A stretch of DNA of 64,000 nucleotides from Lasiosphaeria ovina (lineage: Eukaryota > Ascomycota > Sordariomycetes > Sordariales > Lasiosphaeriaceae), in assembly GCA_033439765.1 (NCBI GenBank), contig JAULSN010000008.1:2728001-2792000 (forward strand), in the 5' to 3' direction. The first letter of the stretch is position 1. Each line of letters opens with the position of its first letter. The notes below the pieces were generated by a model. The model did no database searches. It saw nothing but the letters and a program-made list of their open reading frames with translations, and was not told the DNA's origin. Made by a program: the position numbers and the translations under genes. Below are positions 43,729-55,283 of this stretch, piece after piece.

Positions 43729-44926
43729 GACTGTGTGTTTTTGGATGACGGGTCTCTCAGTGATAAAGGTCAGTAAGATACTAGCTCGCTCACAGCTTTT
43801 AATAACGAAAGTCGCAAGAGGTATTGCAAGCTGGCGAACGGACCGAGAGACTTCCAGTCAATTATATACACCTCTTCGGCGACTAGGAGCCAGGCGTCAA
43901 CATCATCATCCTGCACAACAATGTCATGGGTATAAAATGGGATAAATCCCACGAATGCGGACTGACTAACAGGGGCATTAGCTTTGCTAGGGCGAGCCCT
44001 GCGGCGGGTTATTGGCCGACTTGCGGCCGCTCCCAAACACGGCAATAACAACGAGCGTTATGTTTTGTGGCGTTGTTTGTCAGCCTTTTATAATATCTCC
44101 AAACTCCTTTCAGGGCCGACTGCAGTTGTGTGCGACCATGCCAAAAATGACCATTTTGCCTCTGGCGCAGTAGACCTTTTTCTCAAATCGGGTGTGTTTG
44201 GTTCATGATGAGCTAGATTGTGGGACATGAGATGTTTGGTCTTGACCCCAAACTGGGGCATCAATACGTGTGTGTCATGAATCATAATTTCATAGTGTTC
44301 TAGGAATTACTGTTACCCCTATTTCTATATTTACGCAGCTTGGGCAACAAAGGGGGCGATTGTTTACTTTGTTTGTTCCAAGTGGAGCCATTGGTGACAT
44401 CTGTGCCGCCCAGCGAGCTGCGACAATCGTGAACGCAGCCTGGATAACCCGTTCGCTTTCCTATTAAGCATTCGAGATTGAAGTCAATTAATTGACCTCA
44501 ATACCTTTTTTAAATTGGTATACTAGGACAATCGTGTCTCATAGCTTTCAATTTGTCTGAATTGTTAAAATCCCCAGATTCGAGATGACGTCATGCCGTG
44601 TTTTGTGTCAGCTTAGCTCATCTCAGTCGGATGGTCTGTGCAGGGCAAACGCACTGTGGCGGTGCGTACAAAGCCTCACCGCCAGCCACGCTGCAGCCTA
44701 GTTTTAGAGGGCCGCCCAGCCCCTCCATTTCCAACAGATACTGTCGTCGAGTCGTTGCGCCGTTTCAGACGCGCAGACCGCGATGGCGGCCTGCCGGTGC
44801 CAGTCACGCTGCGATGTCACAGGTTCGCCGTCTCATGTGAACCTGGACTCCAATTCTTTGTCTTTGCACTTTTTCTGTGCCATTTAGCGCACAACCCCGG
44901 CTCTTCGAGAGCGACTCGCCGTCGCC
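43729..44926. other. Divergent intergenic spacer
   Basis: Promoter of the hydrolase (-) and of the GIY-YIG-type gene (+). 44280-44560 is AT-rich. No gene is supported. Confidence 0.6.
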
Positions 44927-46291
44927 ATGCCCTTCTACGCCAACACTCCCGAGGCCTTGCTCGGCCGATCCGACTCCAAAAACCCCTCGACAACATGCAG
45001 AGGCATCACCGCAAGTGGCCGGCCTTGCAGGCGCCCGATTGCCGCCTCAGACTTGCCGCCCATCCCTGCCTCGCGCTCCAAATCATCGAAGCTGCGCGTT
45101 GACGACCCGAGAGACGAGAACCTGTATTGCTGGCAGCACAAGGAGCAGGCCAGTCTGTCGACAAGATCGAGCCCAGGCCCGAGGATGTCCAACACGCCCA
45201 TCTTGGAGGAGCGAACAAGCTTGGATACGCTGGCCGATCGCCTCGGCTTGATTACCCCGACGCAGACACAGTCGGAGAAACCGCCGAGACGCCAGAACGG
45301 CAGAGGATCGCAGCCCAGCGCAAGCGCCAGCGGGAAGCAACAGCAACGCCCGCCGAAGATGACTCGCCCAAAGCCCAAGAAGGAGGTTACCTTCTGCTTC
45401 TGCTTCCGCATCCCAATCGAAGAAGCCTCACCTCCGCCGCGCCCAAGACCACACCCCTTGCAAACTCCAGTGTCAACACCGCCCCGGGCGAGCTGGAACA
45501 GGCCCCCGAACCAATACCTTGCTCCGTCGCAGTCTCCATCGCGCCCCTGGCCGGCCTCGCCGGGCCAGTCACCCGGTGGGCGCCGCTCGCGCCGGTCCTC
45601 GACAGCCTCGCAAACCGCCGAATACATGTCGCTGATCCCCCAGAGCGCCTCGCCCCAGACGGCCTCGTTGCTGCTGGCCGAGCTCGCCAAGCCTGTCTCT
45701 CAACAGGACGACGCGGGGTACATCTACATCTTCTGGCTCACGCCCGAGACACAGCCTGCCACGCCTCCGGCCGAGGCAGCATCGTCTCTACTCGGGCCGA
45801 GCACCCCGACGCGCCCCGGCCGCGGCAACGCGCGGCGGCCCAGCGACGTGCTCCGCTCGTTTGCCGCGTCATCCGAGGACGACGACACCGAAGCCGGCGC
45901 GACCCGCGGCCCTGGCGACGCGGGCGCCGCACCGGGCGGCAAGAAGATCCTGCTCAAGATCGGCCGGGCCACCAACGTGCACCGCCGGCTCAACGAGTGG
46001 CAGCGCCAGTGCGGATACAATCTGTCCCTGATCCGGTACTACCCGTACGTCTCGTCCTCTAGCCCGGCCGCCGCCGCGGTGCCGCGCAAGATCCCCCACA
46101 GCCACAAGGTCGAGCGGCTCGTGCATCTCGAGCTCGCCGGCCGAGGCATGCGCGTCGCGGACCAAGACAAGTGCGCCACGTGCGGCAGGGAGCACCGCGA
46201 GTGGTTCGAGGTCGACGCTACCCGGCAGGGGGTTGCCGAAGTGGACGAGGTGGTGCGGAGGTGGTCCAACTGGGATGAGGCTCAGGGGTGA
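44927..46291 (+). CDS. GIY-YIG-superfamily (T5orf172/DUF1766, MUG113-like) protein
   Basis: Intronless, 454 aa. The C-terminal domain (about 265-445) fits the T5orf172/DUF1766 group of the GIY-YIG nuclease superfamily. GYIYIFWLT is the GIY-like strand, followed by a disordered insert and KIGRATNVHRRLNEW, the second conserved motif with its Arg. LVHLELAGRGMR and CATCGREHREWFEVD come later. The N-terminal ~260 residues carry an early Cys cluster (TTCRGITASGRPCRRP) also typical of fungal members, then Pro/Ser/Arg-rich disorder. Fission-yeast Mug113 is the best known relative; nuclease activity in fungi is not established. No targeting peptide is evident. Confidence 0.87.
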   Translation: MPFYANTPEALLGRSDSKNPSTTCRGITASGRPCRRPIAASDLPPIPASRSKSSKLRVDDPRDENLYCWQHKEQASLSTRSSPGPRMSNTPILEERTSLDTLADRLGLITPTQTQSEKPPRRQNGRGSQPSASASGKQQQRPPKMTRPKPKKEVTFCFCFRIPIEEASPPPRPRPHPLQTPVSTPPRASWNRPPNQYLAPSQSPSRPWPASPGQSPGGRRSRRSSTASQTAEYMSLIPQSASPQTASLLLAELAKPVSQQDDAGYIYIFWLTPETQPATPPAEAASSLLGPSTPTRPGRGNARRPSDVLRSFAASSEDDDTEAGATRGPGDAGAAPGGKKILLKIGRATNVHRRLNEWQRQCGYNLSLIRYYPYVSSSSPAAAAVPRKIPHSHKVERLVHLELAGRGMRVADQDKCATCGREHREWFEVDATRQGVAEVDEVVRRWSNWDEAQG

Positions 46292-46858
46292 CAGGGCGTG
46301 TCACGAGCTAATTATTTGGGGTCATGGAGTGGCCAATCTTATGAGTATTAGCATGCATTTATGAATCATGACGAATATGAGGACGTCTGGGAAGGCACTT
46401 TGGAGCGCAACTTCGTGCTCGGCTTCTGGCTAGTCATTTGATGGGTTTGGAACGTCTGGTCCAAGATACTTAGCATTTGGTCTTCAATGAACGATGGCAT
46501 GAATGACAAAGCATTATTCGGATATCTGTTATATTCATTGTGATATGAGCTTGTATATTATCCCTGTTATTATAGGAGTATATCGTTACCCGGCGTCCTG
46601 CACTGGTGTTCACGTCCATAACCATCCTTCAAGTTCGTATATAACGTTATGGGTAATTATTTATGTAAATGTTTAATAAAAACCATAAACTATCACCCAG
46701 AATAATCCTCGGTGAGTACGATATATATACGACTCCCTAATCCAACCTAAACCCAACCCTAAGTTATGCTTCAATCACGCCCAATTCAACCCACAATTAG
46801 AGAACGCCCAAACGCCACCCGAAACGCCACCCCAAACGCCACCCAAATGCAGTAAGGA
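46292..46858. other. AT-rich spacer with AAACGCCACCC repeats
   Basis: The 3' flank of two convergent genes, strongly AT-rich to 46760. Three imperfect AAACGCCACCC units lie at about 46810-46845, just outside the stop codon of the next gene. Confidence 0.65.
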
Positions 46859-47358
46859 TCAAAGCGACGCAGAAACAGCCAACGCCGTGTTGAAGCCCAC
46901 GATGCCGTCGGCCAGCAGCACGCCGTTTCTCGTCATCGAGACACGGCGGCCAATAATGCCCGTCTGTCCCACATCCAGCGACAGCGACTCGTCCAAGGCC
47001 ATCTCGAGCGGGCGGCTGTCGCCCCGCTGGAGGCTTGCGGCCTGGGGAAGCGCGAACCGTTGGAACAGCCCCGAGTCCTCGACGGGCTTGGTCAGGTCGC
47101 CCGTCAGGCTGTCGGTTTTGTTAGCAAAGTAAAAGAGAAGAGAAAGCAGGCTCGAGCTCACTGTATCGACACCAGCACGCCGTCGTCCATGGCCACGCCC
47201 GCCCGCGGGCTGAACCTTATGTGCGTGGCCCGCGAGCTGTCGGGAACCGACGGGTCCAGGAAGAGCAGGTTCCCCATTGGCCCCCGGCCCTGCGCGAAGA
47301 AATCAACCCGCGCGCCGATCCGCGGCGAGGAAGACGGCGTGTGTTCTTCTCCGCACAT
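46859..47358 (-). CDS. Small hypothetical protein, two exons
   Basis: Exon 1 is 47358..47162 and exon 2 is 47108..46859, joined through a 53-nt GTGAGC..ACAG intron; the frame closes to 148 aa. The protein starts MCGEEHTPSSS, has no signal peptide and looks rich in beta structure (short alternating hydrophobic stretches, GRRVSMTRNGVLLADG). I do not recognise it. Clean splice sites and codon character support it as real, but the small size lowers confidence. Confidence 0.6.
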
Positions 47359-48101
47359 TTTGGTTCGTCCGCTTGTGGGTTTGGCGGGGAGTCTGTCGAT
47401 CTGGGCCGAGCGAGCTTGGGATGGGTATGAGGCTGTTACTGTTGCTGTCTAAGGTGATGAGCCAGGCAGGAGAGACTTTAACTTGCGGGTTTAGTGTTTC
47501 GCAACTTGGACAAACAAGGAGTTAGGGAATTGGCGGTCTTTCCTCCCGATGCATCGGGTATATAATGGCTCTCCATTGCAGGGGTTTTGAGCAATTCTGC
47601 ATGCATGGGTTATGTAGTCGCCGTGTTGAGCACACGGTCAGGCAAAGTGGACGGGCGGCCTGATCAAGGAGTCGCGTTTTGGGCCCGTGTTTGGAAGCCC
47701 CTGGCGGCCGAGACCGATAGGCCTCTGCAAGCCAATCATAGAGTGTCGAATCGGACTCAAACTGCCTCTTTCGCTCCCTGGCGGCCCTTGGCAGCTGGCC
47801 CTCACTGGCCAGTTGGAGGTCAGCGACAGGGGGCCATGACCCGTGGCCACTTTGAGCACGTTTGAGCGGGTAAAGAGAGCATGACGGCCCGAGGAATGGG
47901 GAACGACGCGACAAAGCTGACCATCGACGTGTCGCCAAAACCTTACTGGAGTAGTCAACAGGCGCACCTACCACGACTCAATTGCAGCTGCACTTAGCAC
48001 CTAGTCATTGACGCAATTTTTGAGCACATTACTGCTGCGTGAGGCCCACCACACCAAAGCTTACCGCACCCGCTGTTGCCGGGCGCCGAACACTGCCGAC
48101 C
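47359..48101. other. Divergent spacer upstream of superoxide dismutase
   Basis: Contains promoter sequence for both flanking genes. No further feature recognised. Confidence 0.55.
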
Positions 48102-49231
48102 ATGGTCAACATTTCGAGTCTCTGGCAATATCTTGCCGTGCAGTCGCCTCTGCAGTCGCTCTCGGGGGACCAACTCAACGCTACCAAGATGGCCGTCACC
48201 ACGTACTCGCTGCCCAAGCTGCCCTATGCCTACGATGTAAGCCTCTCGCCGTCGCCGTTGTCATCGTCATCGTCATCGTCACTGCCCCAGCCTCCTCCGC
48301 TTGCATGCGTTTAATTGAGTTGGCCATGTCGTGATCCCCTTGTGACGTACTACCGGTGACAGCGCCTCCATGCATCAGAACTGGAGAAGTCTCGCGGCAG
48401 GCGAGGCTGGGTTGATTAGCTGCTAACGTTGCGGAACCCGCACGCAGGCTCTGGAGCCGGCCATCTCAGGGCAGATCATGGAGCTGCACCACAGCAAGCA
48501 CCACCAGGCGTACGTGACCAACCTCAACAAGGCGCTGCAGTCGCACGTGGCCGCCGCGACGGCCGGCGACATCGCCACGCAGATCGCCCTGCAGCCCGTC
48601 ATCCGCTTCAACGGCGGCGGCCACATCAACCACTCGCTGTTCTGGCTGAACCTGGCGCCCACCGCCAGCGCCGAAGCCAACCCCGACTCGGCCCGCGCGC
48701 TCGTCGCCGAGATCGACAAGACGTGGGGCAGCCTCGACGCCTTCAAGAAGGCCTTCGCTGCCGCCCTGCTCGCTATCCAGGGCAGCGGCTGGGGCTGGCT
48801 GGTGCGTGAGGACGGTCCCGCCCGCAGCTTGCGCATCGTTACTACTAAGGATCAAGACCCCGTCGTCGGCGGAGAGGTGCCTGTCTTTGGCGTCGACATG
48901 TGGGAACACGCCTACTATCTTCAGGTGTGTGCCCATCTCACACCTTTCGTGACCCCCAACCCCCTCCCATCGCGTGGTTCGTTTCCGTGTGGCTCCATGT
49001 CTCTGTGTCTCTGTGTCTCTCTGCCATGTTACGCGTGTGTACATGCATCCCTATCCTCGCACAGAGAGTGCTGACACAGGCCCACCCTGGCGGCCCGCTT
49101 GCGCACAGTACCTGAACGGGAAGGCTGCATATGTCGAGAACATCTGGAACGTCATCAACTGGAAGACGGCCGAGGAGCGCTTTTTGGGCAACCGCGACGA
49201 CGCCTTCAAGGCGCTGAGAGCATCCATCTAA
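48102..49231 (+). CDS. Manganese (iron/manganese-type) superoxide dismutase
   Basis: Three exons (48102..48236, 48448..48924, 49109..49231) give 244 aa from the first ATG, or 215 aa from the in-frame ATG at 48189 (MAVTTYSLPKLPYAYD). Metal ligands are all present: His59 (ELHHSKHHQAYV), the His of HINHSLFW, then Asp and His of VDMWEHAYYLQY. FNGGGHINHSLFW, QGSGWGWL and the C-terminal NVINWKTAEERF are family signatures. It dismutates superoxide. The 29-residue extension of the longer form (with Asp, few Arg) is not a typical mitochondrial presequence. The product may therefore be cytosolic, as some fungal MnSODs are, or start at the second ATG. Both introns (211 and 184 nt) are longer than usual here. 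Intron 1 contains a CGTCGTCAT-type microsatellite. Confidence 0.95.
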
Positions 49232-50860
49232 CCTTGACATGGTTAGCTAGTTCATTTGCTCGCAGGCTTTGACGGAGCAGATGGGGCGCATTGGATTCGC
49301 GCGTTTCTAGACCTAGGATATCTGAAGTGCTTGGTTTAGTCTTTTTGGTCTATCTCACCAGAAGTACCTGCGTTTCAGCTCACTCTAGGGTATGTATTTG
49401 CGCAATGAAATCCGAGATGGCGCCATTTTGAGACTTTGTCTTGCTTCCCCTCGAGAACTAAGATATTCGTCCTTACGTAGGTACCCATGTCTACATGCGA
49501 TTGATTTCCGGGCTGTGATGAGGTCGAAATGCTTCCATTTCTCAATCTGAGGGGTACCTGCATAGACTCTTTGATTCAGAGAACCTAGCTTACGCATTGA
49601 CGGCGGCCTATGCAAGTTCGTTTCTTTGAGTAGGGGCCCTAAAGGGCCATTGAGATTGCTCGGGACTTCTGAGACAGCTGCTCACCGCTTTTGGTTCCTT
49701 GTAACCCAGCTATCGCACGGACCAAAACAAGCAAGCATCATGCTGGATTCCGATAGCCGTTGCGCGTTTGTGTTGCTGTCGCTCGTACGAAGGGGCCAGC
49801 CACTTTCATAAAGCCGAGCTTGCTTGAGTCATATGGCTTGCTAGGGAGAAGTTTCCCGAGGCGGGATTGACTCGTATATTGTTGAGACTCTCAAAGCTCC
49901 GTAGATAGGAAGCCTGGTGAGCGTTGAATCACGGGTTTGAATACCTCCGACGGACGGCGTGGCATTTTCTCCGACATGATGGTGAAGCTCACAAGCGTGA
50001 GACAGAAAGATGTTAGAGACTACGGCATTCTAAACGCCAAGATATCAAGAAATGGCACGGAATCTCTCCCGGCATCTAAAGTAGCTTGGCCTCGACTTGC
50101 TGCTGCCTTGAAAATATCGATATTGGCGAAACAGATAGCTGCTTGCAGGAATATGACAAAACATTTGATTCTATCTTCACCGCCATTCACTGTCACACGA
50201 GATTTAGGAAGATGGCGGACGAAAGTTGTACCTGAGGTTGTGCGTCTGCTCTCAACATTCAGTGTCCTTCTGGAATTTACCATGTTCCACCGGCCCCAAG
50301 TGTCTGGATCAGTGTCTCATCCAGTGTTGCTTGTGTGAACGAAGTTGTGTGGATGAAGTTGTGATTGTGCTCCATATTCTTGATAGAGTCGCAAACGAGG
50401 ACTGAAGCGACAATCTGATGGCAATATTGTTAACTTCATTCAGGGATGCAACCAACCACGTATTCTTCATCATAGAGTGGTAAAATAGGTGGGATTACAA
50501 AGTGCAGGGACTAATTTCTGTCTCACGGGATCTAGACGAGACAACCTGGCCATGAGGCTGGTTGCTGGCTTTCCCTAGGCCCTGGTCAAGCTGAGCGCCG
50601 GTATCACACATCAGATTCTCTAGAATGCCGTTCTGTATCCCGGTAAATACCAACAAGAGGATGCAGGCTCAAGGTGAGCAAGGTGAGATTGGCTTGACGT
50701 TCTTTCTTGGCTTCGAAGTTATAAAGTAGCTCGAAACACTTCACTTGGCATCATTCAGTTTTTCTCCACCAATTTGCTATTTTGGAACCATAATTCTAGC
50801 ACGGCTTCATCAAAAAGTAGACAAGAGAATCCAGAACATCCATTCCTTTTTGCCATCATC
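49232..50860. other. 1.6-kb spacer
   Basis: The 3' flank of the dismutase and the promoter of the next gene. A 133-aa frame (49937-50338) has no coding features that I trust. Nothing else is recognised. Confidence 0.55.
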
Positions 50861-51722
50861 ATGCTGTCGACAACCACTCCGGCCCTCTTTGTCCTGATCC
50901 TAGGGTACCCATGCCACGCCACCACAAACAGGTATTTCTTTTCATATACATGGAGACTAACACACTTCCAGATTCGCCTTCGCTCTCGCTATGCCACCGC
51001 CAGAGCGAGGCCTTCCCAAGCACGAATACGGTCCTGGATATGGCTCCGCCGTCTCCGTTACTGTCACCAAGACCCTGGTGTCGACTGTCACGGTTAGCGA
51101 GGGCTCGTGCAGCAGTACCCCGGACCATGGCATTTCTTCGACTTCCATTCTCGGCACGACATCCTCTGAGACAGCGTTTAGTCTTACCATTCCGAGCACG
51201 ACCGCCAGTTCTTCCGAAACTGCCAGTTCTTCCGAAACCGTCGGTTCTTCTGAAACTATTAGTTCCATAGAAACGCCTGGCATTTCTGTTTCCAGTACGG
51301 CCTCCTTGGAGTCCACCGGCAGCGTTTTTGTCAGCACTCCGAGCAGCTCTCTGGAATCCAGCAGCTCTGTGGGATCCAGCAGCTCTGTGGAATCCAGCGG
51401 CACCGAGGTACCCACCAGCCCGAGTTCCATCTCCGTGGGAAGCTCCACGTTTTCAGCCTCAAGCACGGAAGTGAATTCGTCCTCTTCCCCCTCGACAATT
51501 CCGGTGGTCTCCTCAGATACCAGCACCAGCACCGGCACGGAGATTTCCGCTTCCACCACTGGCTCTGCGACCCCTGGAACCGAGAGCGCCCTGTCCGCGT
51601 CGTCGTCGGCAACCGTTTCCTCTTACCCACAGTCCAGCGGTGACACTTCCTATCCCAGCGGCATTGCGGACAGCACCTCCCAACACGCCAGTTCGATGGG
51701 CAGTTACTGCACCCAGTTTTAG
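50861..51722 (+). CDS. Secreted Ser/Thr-rich mucin-like protein
   Basis: Exon 1 (50861..50931) encodes a signal-peptide-like leader (MLSTTTPALFVLILG). A very short 40-nt intron (GTATTT, a GACTAAC branch site, CCAG) joins exon 2 (50972..51722), giving 273 aa. The longest continuous frame begins at an internal ATG, but that would lose the leader. After KHEYGPGYGSAVSVTVTKT the protein is dominated by Ser/Thr/Glu with short repeats (SSET.., SSSVGSSSSVES), typical of heavily O-glycosylated wall or surface proteins. It ends SMGSYCTQF without the hydrophobic tail needed for a GPI anchor, so it is probably released or wall-bound by other means. No catalytic domain is seen. The 40-nt intron is at the lower limit for fungi and should be verified. 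Confidence 0.65.
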
Positions 51723-52230
51723 CGTGGACACTCACGGGCCTACGACTTGTATGGGTGTTAGCATGCTGCTCTAGCAACTCATCTAGAGTGATTCAAGGCG
51801 CTTCTAACTGTAACCTAAGTTACAGGTACCAGAGATTTCTCGCTTGTACTTTGGTAGTTTAGGAGATATACCTCGGTTCTCGAACCGACAGTCCCCAACA
51901 ATGACAATGCCAGACTCTTTTGCACCATGAGACACCCCTTGCCACAGTAATCAACGCCCGTGATCCAGCCGGGTTTTGAGGGTTTGAGCGGAGAACATAT
52001 CCCAGATGGAAAGTTTCGCCCAAAGTAGCCCACCCGGATAAGGAGCCGTGGCAGTTTGAGCTTCTGTTTCAAACAATAATCCGCCCATAACAGGGGCCAG
52101 CCTTGTCTACTCGATAAGGCCGAATCAATCGCCCTTCCACGCATGTGACAGTAGGAGCCGGGCCAACTTGCACATTTACGGCTGATTACAGCCCTTATTT
52201 TCGTGGTAACAGCCACCCAAGAAGATAAAA
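51723..52230. other. Spacer between convergent genes
   Basis: 3' flanks only. A 139-aa minus-strand frame (51815-52234) runs into the next gene's terminus and lacks coding features. Confidence 0.55.
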
Positions 52231-53262
52231 TCACGCGTCACCGCCCGCGGCATTCTCCCTCCCTAAAATCTCAACGTCAACCACCGCCGTGCCAACAGCA
52301 AGCGTATCAGTCCTATAGACTAACAACCTAAACAAGCCCTTGCCGGTGCGGTGCGGGAGGACGCGGTACTCGCCGGGGACGGCTGCGGGGCCGCCGCGGG
52401 CGCGCAGCGACGGCGCGGGCGCCAAGATGACGTTGTTGCGGGCGCCAGCCTCGGTAGCAACAGGCGCGACGGAGCGGATGGCATTCAGCCCGGACGTGTC
52501 TGCTAGCTTGAACGCCAGCTCCTTCCCCTCGACGCCGCGGTAGGCTGTGGTCTGCATGGCCGTGTTCGCTGTGATGTGCTCGGCGGAGAGAACGGCGTGC
52601 GCGGCGAGGTGGCCGTCGAGGGCTTGCGCGAGCGGTAGTAGTAGCGTCTCGAGGATCCGCGTCGTCTGGAAGGCTAGGGGGTGGCGGTGGACGTCGGTTG
52701 TTGGGTTCGACGGCGGCGTTGGGGTCCTGGGCGGCGGTTGCGTGTCGGGGGGAGGGGGGACGGGGCCCTGACGTGCGGGCTGGGGATAGAAGGTCGGTCC
52801 GGCCTCGACCTCGACGTGGACGGCGTCGCGGACCCAGTCGACGGAGAGGCCGGTCTGCAGGGATGCCTGGCCCAGGGGGACGGCTGTTTTTGTGGTGACG
52901 ACGTCGACTTCGTGGGTGGACGTCTCCCACCGCATGCGCATGCTGTTCTGGGCGCCCAGCGGGGCGGTGTGGTGGGAGATGCTGATCTCGACGGGGCACA
53001 AGGCGGCGCCGGCGACTCTGTACTGCACGCGAAACCACTCGGGCGTAGCGCTGTCGGTGGTTTTAGTCACGACGGGATTCGAGGCGACGATGCCTGTTGC
53101 GAGGCGGGCGATGGTCTGGGGGTCCAGCGGGGCGTTGTTCCTGGTGGTGATGCTGTCGAGGTCGCCCGTCACGGCGGCGGCGAGGGCTCTCTCCACGTCC
53201 TGGCGCAACGATGCGAACGAGACGCGCATTGCGGATCTGCGCTCACTAATGTAATTACCCAT
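52231..53262 (-). CDS. Family B paralogue 1 (two-domain protein of unknown function)
   Basis: Intronless, 343 aa from the ATG at 53262 (or 332 aa from the ATG at 53229, after which alignment with relatives begins). Domain 1 (about 35-155) shows PLDPQTIARLATGIV, VEISISHHTAPLGAQ, PLGQASLQTG and VRDAVHVEVE. A Pro-rich linker spans 158-190. Domain 2 (about 195-343) has a helical start (ETLLLPLAQALDGHL) and a beta-rich end (GKGLFRLLVYRTDTLAVGTA). The same two-part plan, with matching residues, recurs in the minus-strand genes at 54.2, 58.0 and 60.8 kb. No signal peptide or membrane segment. I do not recognise the family; domain 1 and domain 2 both look like beta-sandwiches with short helices. Confidence 0.78.
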   Translation of the reverse strand: MGNYISERRSAMRVSFASLRQDVERALAAAVTGDLDSITTRNNAPLDPQTIARLATGIVASNPVVTKTTDSATPEWFRVQYRVAGAALCPVEISISHHTAPLGAQNSMRMRWETSTHEVDVVTTKTAVPLGQASLQTGLSVDWVRDAVHVEVEAGPTFYPQPARQGPVPPPPDTQPPPRTPTPPSNPTTDVHRHPLAFQTTRILETLLLPLAQALDGHLAAHAVLSAEHITANTAMQTTAYRGVEGKELAFKLADTSGLNAIRSVAPVATEAGARNNVILAPAPSLRARGGPAAVPGEYRVLPHRTGKGLFRLLVYRTDTLAVGTAVVDVEILGRENAAGGDA

Positions 53263-54230
53263 CCATTGACGCAAGGGTCGGGCGACAGGGCCAGGCAGCA
53301 GGGCACAGGGACAAGTAATTAGTAGCCTAAAATGAAATAAAGTAAAGAAAAATAGGAAATAGTCCCGTCTCGCATCAGCAGTTGACGACGTTAGTAAGTG
53401 GTTGCTAATTAATTGGCGACGGCGCGCAGCAAATCAGGTACTTGAAATTTGGCGTGGTGGCTGCACGAAATCGAAGACTTGGTATTCAGGGCGGAGGCGC
53501 GTGCGGCGGTGCGGATTCAAATCGACGTTGGTTGGTTCGTACTCATTCCTAGTTCCCACCGACCTTCACCTGGCAGCCTGGCCGCCGTCAGCTGAGAGAG
53601 CAGCCACAACTTGCATTTGGGTCAGCTGACGAGCTCGCTCGTCTTGCTTATTAAATACCCCGACTTCACCTCCGACTTGATTTTAATAATTTCCTGGAAC
53701 ATCTTTATCCCCCTTGACGTCACCGTCAACGATGATATCAACAGATCTCAACCAGCAATGTTAAAACCCGAGTGCCATGGAAGTAACGCACGTTCCTGTT
53801 GTTCTTTCTCTCAGTATCTTGCTGAGAGGTCTGTCATTTTTCTTTTTCCGTCATTTTTCTTTTTCTGTCATTTTTATTTATTCTTTTCACTTTGGCCTTC
53901 TTTATTATCGCCGTCCGTTTTTACCTGGTGAGGTGGGCGACGCAAAGGGTCTGTGAAAGGCGGCCACGCAATTTTCGTTGTTAAAGAGCAGGCACTCGCA
54001 TTCAATTGTTAGAAGGTAAGGTACCTAAGGTAAGCTGGGCAACCGCACTAGTCCATGGGTGGTTGAAACCATACCTAGCTAGTTCTAATTGCTTGTTGTT
54101 CCATTGGCCATTTCCAGCATGGCAATAATTAATTAGTCGACTCCCAGAGCCAGAAACACTTGCCAGCACACTACCGATCCCGCTTTTTGTCGCCGCCCAT
54201 CCATCACCGGCAGTTGCCCGATCCGGGCTC
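53263..54230. other. Spacer in the A/B gene array
   Basis: Promoter side of family B gene 1 and the 3' flank of B gene 2. A (TTTTTCTTTTTC)-type pyrimidine repeat lies near 53837-53890. No gene is supported. Confidence 0.55.
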
Positions 54231-55283
54231 TCAAGCCACGACATTATGAAATTCAACTATCATGGTCACGACGGCAAGCGTTTCCTTGTCTGCACCATAG
54301 ATCTTGATCTGCCCCTTTCCGGGATGCATGGGTTTTATAACAGCTCCCTCCACGTTCGCGAGTGCCCCTGACTGTCTCACTAACTCAAGGCCTTGTTCGC
54401 CTAGGCTGGGCACCATGGTCATGAGCTTGTGCAGCCTTGCGTTCGTCTTCACTTTGATAGTGGGAAACGGAGTTTTCTGAACCGTCCACTCGAAGCCACC
54501 TGCCGGCGGCGCTGCTTCGAGTTCTATCTTGGGCAGGCCAACGTAGGTGTCTTTCATACCCTGGTTGAGGAACTGGTCGATGGCGGCAGCGAGGTCAAGA
54601 ATGCCCTTGCTGGTTGCCCCCTGGCCACTGGACCCTGGAACTTGCTTGCTGGTGCCACTGCCACCACCGCTGGGGGCCGCCGCTGCCGCTGCCGCTCCCG
54701 TCTTGGACCCTGTCGGGGCTGTGTGCGGTGGAAAGTCAAACGTTAGCCAGAGTACTTAGTTGCTATCTATTTCAGTTGTAGGGTAACGGGGTAAAGATAG
54801 CTCACGCTGTGACGTCGCCGACTTTTTGGTCCACTCGTGGATTTTGACATGGACGTTGTTGTTGCACCACATGACGATCTGGCCGTCACGCTGCAGCATG
54901 CGGTAGCCGAGCTGGACATTGGGTGGCCGCACCCACGACGTCATGTCAACCGCGGACGTCTTCACAGTGTTGTCAAAGGCGTCCTTGGCACCGCCAGCGG
55001 TGGTGCTGTGGACGATGTCGACGGCGATGTCCCTGGCGGGTCCATCATGAATCAGATAGGAGACCGCCATGCTCGCGCCCTTCCCAGCTTGACGTTCGGG
55101 CTTGAGCATGGCATCGTCGTCTGATGGTGTTGCAATCGTAGTGTTCATCCCAAATGTCTCCTTTGCAAGACCGAGAATAGTGTTCTTGTCCAGAGTCGCG
55201 TTGCTCTTCTTCCCGTCAGGCGTTCTCCCGGTCTCGGCGCGTGCTAGTACCTCATTGAAGATGTCGTTGGTGGGGTGAGCCAT
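54231..55283 (-). CDS. Family B paralogue 2 (two-domain protein)
   Basis: Exon 1 is 55283..54806 and exon 2 is 54718..54231 (87-nt GTGAGC..ACAG intron, phase 1); 321 aa. Domain 1 carries LDKNTILGLAKETFG, IAVDIVHSTTAGGAKDAF, VQLGYRMLQRDG and NNNVHVKIHEW, aligned with the other three B proteins. The intron falls in the linker, which here is Ala/Gly/Ser-rich (seven Ala in a row). Domain 2 begins KGILDLAAAIDQFLNQG and ends GKGQIKIYGADKETLAVV, again matching. No signal peptide. The intron position and phase are shared with B3 and B4. A TATATATTAT stretch upstream (about 55384) may be its TATA box. Confidence 0.82.

Noticed and set aside
49937..50338. 133-aa frame in the spacer after the dismutase
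   Set aside because: No leader, splice or domain evidence; composition resembles flanking non-coding DNA.
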